From JBBQLG01 sp964251665 (GTDB lineage: Bacteria > Bacteroidota > Bacteroidia > Cytophagales > Spirosomataceae), in contig CAXUKO010000012.1 of the NCBI GenBank assembly GCA_964251665.1, positions 1 through 64,000 of the forward strand: a DNA stretch of 64,000 bases. Direction: 5' to 3'. A model generated the notes under the pieces. That model searched no databases. It saw nothing but the letters and a program-made list of their open reading frames with translations, and was not told the DNA's origin. Shown piece by piece: positions 60,447-64,000 of the stretch. The position numbers were made by a program, and so were the translations under genes. Numbering within the stretch: the first letter of the stretch is position 1; each line of letters starts with the position of its first letter.

Positions 60447-60548
60447 AGGCGTATTCCTTCCGGACAGATAGCTAAATAACGTCCGACACGGGGTTAACTG
60501 TTTACGGGAGCTTCCGGCGCAGGCAGGAACTGAACCACCACTTTTCTC

Positions 60549-60556
60549 TACTTTTG
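60549..60556 (+). promoter_or_regulatory. Likely -7 element of the MFS gene
   Basis: TACTTTTG matches TAnnTTTG, 49 bp before the ATG at 60605. It overlaps the beginning of the longest open frame (TTG at 60554), arguing for the downstream ATG. Confidence 0.42.
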
Positions 60557-60604
60557 CGCGACCGATGCCCTGTTTTTCAGCGCTATCGTACTGCATGTCT
60601 ATCC

Positions 60605-61810
60605 ATGATTACAGACCGTCGGCTACTGCTTATTTACGGAATTATCCTGATCGACGTGATTGTCGGGTCGGCTATCGGGCCGGTGATGCCGGAGTTTGTG
60701 AAAGGACTACAGCAACCGCAGGTCTGGCTCTCGGTCGGAACGGCCCTGTTTCTGGGGGTCCAGCTGTTCTCGGCCCCGCTGCTGGGTAAACTCTCCGACG
60801 GCTACGGCCGACGACCAATCTTTATCGTCTCGGCCATTGGAACCTTCCTGGCCGATTGCCTGCTGCTACCCGTTCGGGCGCGGCTCTTTTTTGCCAACCG
60901 CCTGAGCGACGGCCTTACCAACGGTATGTACGCGACGGTGCGCTCGGCCATCACCGACATTTCGCCCACCGATCAGCTCTTCAAAAACTTAGGCATCGAG
61001 GGTGCCATTGTTTCGCTCGGGTTTGTGATTGGTCCGGCCATTGCGGGTGTGCTGCTGACCGTTTTTAACGTGCCTGCCCACCAGCAAACGGAGTATGTGG
61101 TTGGGTTGGCAGTGAGTCTGTCGGTTCTGAATATTCTGCTGAGTTTTTTACTGCGCGAAACGCACAGTCAGCGGACGGGCGTTACGAGCGCCGAACTCAA
61201 AACCGAATTAATTAATGCCATTAACATCCCGCTGCTGTGGCAACGCATGCGTACCAAAGACCGAGAACGGCCGGGGCTGCGCCAGCTCGTACTCATGCAG
61301 TTGTTTCTGACCCTCAGTACGGGCTATTACAATTATTTCGTGGCCTTTGTCAGCCTGGGGCCGTTGCAGTTCGACGCCCGGCACATCTCCTACTTTTTCA
61401 TGTTTTTCGGTGCCCTGAGCATCGGCATCAGCTACGGATTCTACGGCTTCATTGCCGACCGTATCAACCAGCGACGCGCCATTTTCTGGCTGGCGCTGCT
61501 GGGCGTACCCATCCTGGGCGGCTATGGCCTGGTGGGCACGTCGGTTCTTTGGCTGTATATTCTCCTGACCATCGACTGTCTGACCCTGTCGCTTATTCAG
61601 GGGTTGATCGAGGGCCTGATGGCGCAGCTAACGGACGACACCGACCGGGGCGAAATTTTCGGTATGAATCAGGCGCTTCAGGGCGTAGCCAGTCTGGCAA
61701 CGACGCTGGTGTTCGGGCTGTTGTCTGTCGTTGACCTGAGATTGCCGTTTTTGTGGTTTGCGGGCTGTCTGGCGGTGGTAGCGGTTATTTCCTGGCGTTA
61801 TGTGAGGTAA
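60605..61810 (+). CDS. MFS transporter (tetracycline-efflux-like group)
   Basis: About 401 residues with 12 hydrophobic segments. MITDRRLLLIYGIILIDVIV starts TM1. The loop 2-3 motif is GKLSDGYGRRPIFI, matching GxLaDrxGrkp of the major facilitator superfamily DHA1/TetA-like drug-proton antiporters. A second copy, GFIADRINQRRAIFW, is between TM8 and TM9. Substrate unknown: drug or metabolite export is the usual role. Start set by the promoter element. Divergent from MscS; the unknown 190-residue gene follows after 68 bp. Confidence 0.92.
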   Translation: MITDRRLLLIYGIILIDVIVGSAIGPVMPEFVKGLQQPQVWLSVGTALFLGVQLFSAPLLGKLSDGYGRRPIFIVSAIGTFLADCLLLPVRARLFFANRLSDGLTNGMYATVRSAITDISPTDQLFKNLGIEGAIVSLGFVIGPAIAGVLLTVFNVPAHQQTEYVVGLAVSLSVLNILLSFLLRETHSQRTGVTSAELKTELINAINIPLLWQRMRTKDRERPGLRQLVLMQLFLTLSTGYYNYFVAFVSLGPLQFDARHISYFFMFFGALSIGISYGFYGFIADRINQRRAIFWLALLGVPILGGYGLVGTSVLWLYILLTIDCLTLSLIQGLIEGLMAQLTDDTDRGEIFGMNQALQGVASLATTLVFGLLSVVDLRLPFLWFAGCLAVVAVISWRYVR

Positions 61811-61878
61811 CATTCGGGCGGTTCTATCGTTAATTTCAGGAAGCCAAACCGACTCAACAAACCCAACGTTAGCTTGTC

Positions 61879-62451
61879 ATGCAGGATATTGAGCCTTTCT
61901 ATAACTGGGAGAAATATTACGTGGCCTCCCACGATGAGCGGTCCCCTTTCTACGGCCGCGAGTATAACCTGACGCAGTACGAAAACGATATTTACGGCTA
62001 CTACATCCATCCCCTCTGGGACGAAATTGGCTCCGAAACGCTGTATTGCAAGATTCTGTTTGCCAACTACGACCGCAAATTTGTCGTTATCGAGCTGTTT
62101 GGCGAGTGGAACGATACGCTGCATAACGACATCATGCACCTGAAACGGCAGGTGATTGACCCGCTGGTGCAGGAAGGTATTCAGTATTTTGTGCTGGTCT
62201 GCGAAAACGTCCTGAATTTCCACGGCTCCGACGATTCCTATTACGAAGAGTGGTTTGAGGATGTGGAAGATGGCTGGATTGCCGCCGTCCGGTCGCCGGA
62301 TTTCGTGGAGCGTGAATGGAAGAAATACCACCTCGATTACTACATCAACTTCGGCGGTACGCTCGACGATATCGTGAACTGGCGCACCATGAAACCTGCC
62401 CCTCTGTTCGAGCTGGTGAACAGCCTGCTGGTGCGGAGGCTGGGAAGTTAG
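61879..62451 (+). CDS. Unrecognised 190-residue protein
   Basis: A soluble-looking protein rich in Tyr, Trp, Asp and Glu, without signal peptide or TM segment. It reads MQDIEPFYNWEKYYVASHDE, then SETLYCKILFANYDRKFVVI, LKRQVIDPLVQEGIQYFVLV, and ends LVNSLLVRRLGS. The pattern of beta strands alternating with helices suggests a single globular domain. I do not recognise the family; it appears to be a lineage-specific conserved protein. Good coding character (continuous frame, standard ATG, no competing frame of similar quality). Confidence 0.8.
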   Translation: MQDIEPFYNWEKYYVASHDERSPFYGREYNLTQYENDIYGYYIHPLWDEIGSETLYCKILFANYDRKFVVIELFGEWNDTLHNDIMHLKRQVIDPLVQEGIQYFVLVCENVLNFHGSDDSYYEEWFEDVEDGWIAAVRSPDFVEREWKKYHLDYYINFGGTLDDIVNWRTMKPAPLFELVNSLLVRRLGS

Positions 62452-62499
62452 TTTGTCGTTCGTGGTTTGTTGTTTCTCCGGCGGAACAAACGACAAACT
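62450..62499. repeat. Inverted repeat after the unrecognised gene
   Basis: Arms AGTTTGTCGTTCGT (62450-62463) and ACAAACGACAAACT (62486-62499), 13 of 14 complementary, with a 22-bp loop. A TTTC-rich tail makes weak termination possible. Confidence 0.55.
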
Positions 62500-62567
62500 T
62501 TCTTCCGTTTGGAAAACCGTTCGTTTCTCGTCATTTTTCGGTTGATAATCAAACCATTCCCGAGAAC

Positions 62568-63377
62568 ATGACGAACGAGAACACAGACAAGGCAACCGAA
62601 AAGGCACACGAGGCCGTTGATGCGACCAGTGCAGCCGCCCACGCGGCCGTCGATAAAACGGCAGATGCCGCAGACGATGCGGGGGAAACGGTGCAGGAAG
62701 TGAGCGCTCAGGTAGCTGAAACGACCGACAAAGCCGCTGCGAAAGCGGAAGCCGTTGCTGACGAAGCCGCAGTTCAGGCAACGGAAACGGCCCATGAGGT
62801 AGCAGCGGACACGAAAGAAACCGCTCACGAAGCCGCCAGTCAGCTGGATGCGGTGAAAGTAGCCGCAGCGGATCAGTTCAACGCCGTTGTGGACAAACTG
62901 GATGAGTTGAAAGATCAGGCGGTTGATAAAATCTCGGAGATAACCGATAACATTGACCTTGACGCCCTGAAAACGCAGGCGGGCGAGCACCTGACCACGG
63001 CTAAAGATGCGATTTCGGAGAAAGCCGCTGATTTGCAGGGAGCAGCCGCCGAAACAATGGCCGCAGCCCAAGTTAAGTTTGATGAACTGAAGGAAGCCGC
63101 TGCCGACCAGTTAGACGATATGCCCGCCCGGCTCGACGAGTTGACGGATCAGCTATCCGACAAATTCGATGAGTTTAAAGAGGCCGTAGCTGACCAGATA
63201 GATGCAGCCGGTGAAAAAATAGACGAGTTGAAAGAGGCTGCGACCGCAAAACTAAGCGACACCCAGGAAGCCGCAACGGAAAAAGCCGCCGTTGCTGAAG
63301 CGAAAGCAGCAACGGTAGAAACCGAAGTAAAAACAGAATCGAAGGGTTTCTGGGCGCGGTTGTTCGGCCGGAAATAA
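62568..63377 (+). CDS. LEA/apolipoprotein-like amphipathic helical protein
   Basis: 269 residues, about a third of them Ala, with repeats of the type DAADDAGETVQE, KAAAKAEAVADEAA, TKETAHEAASQ, LDELKDQAVDKI. The approximate 11-residue period and lack of Trp or Cys are typical of LEA group 3 or apolipoprotein A-like coiled helices, which stay unfolded in water and fold on drying or on membranes. The C terminus is a short basic aromatic tail (GFWARLFGRK) that could anchor to membranes or to another protein. ATG 62568 is chosen because the frame further upstream overlaps the previous gene out of frame. Terminator follows. Confidence 0.85.
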   Translation: MTNENTDKATEKAHEAVDATSAAAHAAVDKTADAADDAGETVQEVSAQVAETTDKAAAKAEAVADEAAVQATETAHEVAADTKETAHEAASQLDAVKVAAADQFNAVVDKLDELKDQAVDKISEITDNIDLDALKTQAGEHLTTAKDAISEKAADLQGAAAETMAAAQVKFDELKEAAADQLDDMPARLDELTDQLSDKFDEFKEAVADQIDAAGEKIDELKEAATAKLSDTQEAATEKAAVAEAKAATVETEVKTESKGFWARLFGRK

Positions 63378-63400
63378 TGGGTACTCTTCTGTAATCAGTC

Positions 63401-63430
63401 AGGCCGGATTCGAGAATCCGGCCTTTTTTA
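63401..63430 (+). terminator. Rho-independent terminator after the LEA-like gene
   Basis: AGGCCGGATT and AATCCGGCCT form a perfect 10-bp stem with a 4-nt loop and a T-run. Confidence 0.92.
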
Positions 63431-63523
63431 TGCCCGCTCCGGTTCGTGCGCTGCCCGCCGGACGCAGCAAAACCTTTTCGGCGGGGGCCGGTTATTTAGG
63501 CACACAGGACAATCCCAACGATT

Positions 63524-64000
63524 ATGGAAAGCTTATCAGACGGCGCCAGACACGCCAATTTAATTACCGATCAGGATCTTGCCGATAGTAAATACAGCAC
63601 CGACGGAGCCGAAGCCAGCATGGTAAAGCTCGTTGATGGTAAATTGACGCCCATTGGCGATACCCATGACGACGTTGCCGACGACCAGTTACTGGGCCAG
63701 ACCAACGGCAGCGACGAAGAACGCGGGCTGCATGGCGGAGAGGGAACCACCTACGAGCAGTCGGCAGCGGCCTTACGGGGAACCGACGTCATTGACCCAG
63801 GCGATATGCCCGATGATCCAATAGCGGTAGCCGAACTTACGGGCAACCCGGATGCCGGCGACACCATAGAAACGGGTTTGCCGAGCGAAGACAGCCCCCT
63901 GACGGCCAGTACATCAACCGATGATACGCCAAACGACCGGGTGCAGCCCAATGGCAGTGATCTGGACACGACGGCCACCTTTACGGTATCTATGATGATT
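63524..64000 (+). CDS. Hydrophilic acidic protein, 3' end cut by the window
   Basis: The ATG at 63524 opens a frame that runs to the window end without a stop (159 codons seen). It starts MESLSDGARHANLITDQDLA and continues with GDTHDDVADDQLLGQTNGSD, GTDVIDPGDMPDDPIAVAEL and STSTDDTPNDRVQPNGSD. It is rich in Asp, Gly, Thr and Pro, without hydrophobic segments, and so probably disordered. The Thr/Pro/Asp style recalls the two small acidic proteins at 15.2-15.7 kb. Family unknown. It lies 146 bp after the LEA-like gene, behind a terminator, and so has its own promoter. Confidence 0.75.
   Translation, partial: MESLSDGARHANLITDQDLADSKYSTDGAEASMVKLVDGKLTPIGDTHDDVADDQLLGQTNGSDEERGLHGGEGTTYEQSAAALRGTDVIDPGDMPDDPIAVAELTGNPDAGDTIETGLPSEDSPLTASTSTDDTPNDRVQPNGSDLDTTATFTVSMMI

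Noticed and set aside
62316..62567. Upstream extension of the LEA-like protein
   Set aside because: It overlaps the end of the previous gene out of frame and passes through an inverted repeat; LEA-like composition begins exactly at the ATG at 62568.
63751..63978. A minus-strand 75-codon frame near the window end
   Set aside because: It lies antisense to the open frame from 63524 that continues past the window and has a normal ATG after a terminator.
1..64000. tRNA, rRNA, CRISPR, transposase, integrase or phage genes
   Set aside because: Read through on both strands for GTTCGAATC-type T-loops, repeated spacers and DDE or tyrosine-recombinase motifs; none seen. A tRNAscan or HMM search would be the proper test.

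Overview
The window looks like chromosomal DNA of a Bacteroidota member of the order Cytophagales, most like Spirosoma or a close relative. The evidence is the TAnnTTTG promoter element upstream of several genes, a type IX secretion C-terminal sorting domain (55295..57013), a PorT-like outer-membrane barrel, CusCBA-type efflux with a lipoprotein adaptor, a secreted S9 peptidase, GH29 and GH130 enzymes, and a moderately GC-rich composition. The genus is inferred from overall gene character, not from a marker gene. I see no rRNA or tRNA gene, transposase, integrase, phage gene or CRISPR array.

Layout. 0-10 kb is housekeeping: tyrS, queA, a small membrane protein, a PduO-type cobalamin adenosyltransferase, ilvE, then a ChaN-like protein with Nif3 and a zinc-ribbon coiled-coil protein, a TPR protein and a DUF3298 lipoprotein. 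10.5-15.2 kb holds a LytS/LytTR two-component pair, a histidine phosphatase, and a hotdog thioesterase with isochorismate synthase (menaquinone synthesis). 15.2-15.7 kb encodes two tiny acidic, probably disordered proteins. 15.9-24.2 kb holds a GH130 enzyme, an ABC exporter whose permease ends in a degenerate M1-peptidase-like domain, a large S9 peptidase and a DUF1573 protein. 24.4-29.1 kb holds an EnvZ/OmpR-like pair, a secreted beta-propeller and a lipoprotein hydrolase. 29.4-35.6 kb is a stress-type block: OmpA lipoprotein, DUF3140, PA2169-like four-helix protein, GlgX, DUF3891, a PPOX/general-stress-26 protein, a Cys-rich copper-storage-like bundle and a small conserved protein.

35.8-44 kb is a signalling block: a REC-PAS-histidine kinase with an Rcp1-like single REC, a 1029-residue kinase with six PAS-like repeats, a PorT-like barrel, an NtrC-type sigma-54 activator and another single REC. 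44.4-45.7 kb encodes an lmo0937-type mini membrane protein and two YtxH proteins, the second LEA-like. 45.8-55.2 kb is a heavy-metal RND efflux operon (TolC, lipoprotein adaptor, CzcA/CusA pump), a DUF2147 protein and a CusRS-type pair that may control the pump. 55.3-59.5 kb holds a secreted FG-GAP protein with a T9SS tail, a GH29 fucosidase-like enzyme and an SGNH hydrolase. 59.5-64 kb holds MscS, an MFS transporter, an unrecognised 190-residue protein, a LEA/apolipoprotein-like helical protein and a hydrophilic acidic protein cut by the window end.

The non-coding DNA is the least explained part. There are many long intergenic inverted repeats, including three copies of one family. A 714-bp gap holds a structured, terminator-capped candidate RNA. 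Upstream of several genes around 41-45 kb are sites resembling sigma-54 promoters at a constant distance of about 50 bp from the start, next to the gene for an NtrC-type activator. Some start codons were moved downstream from the longest frame where that frame begins at TTG or GTG, or inside a likely promoter.
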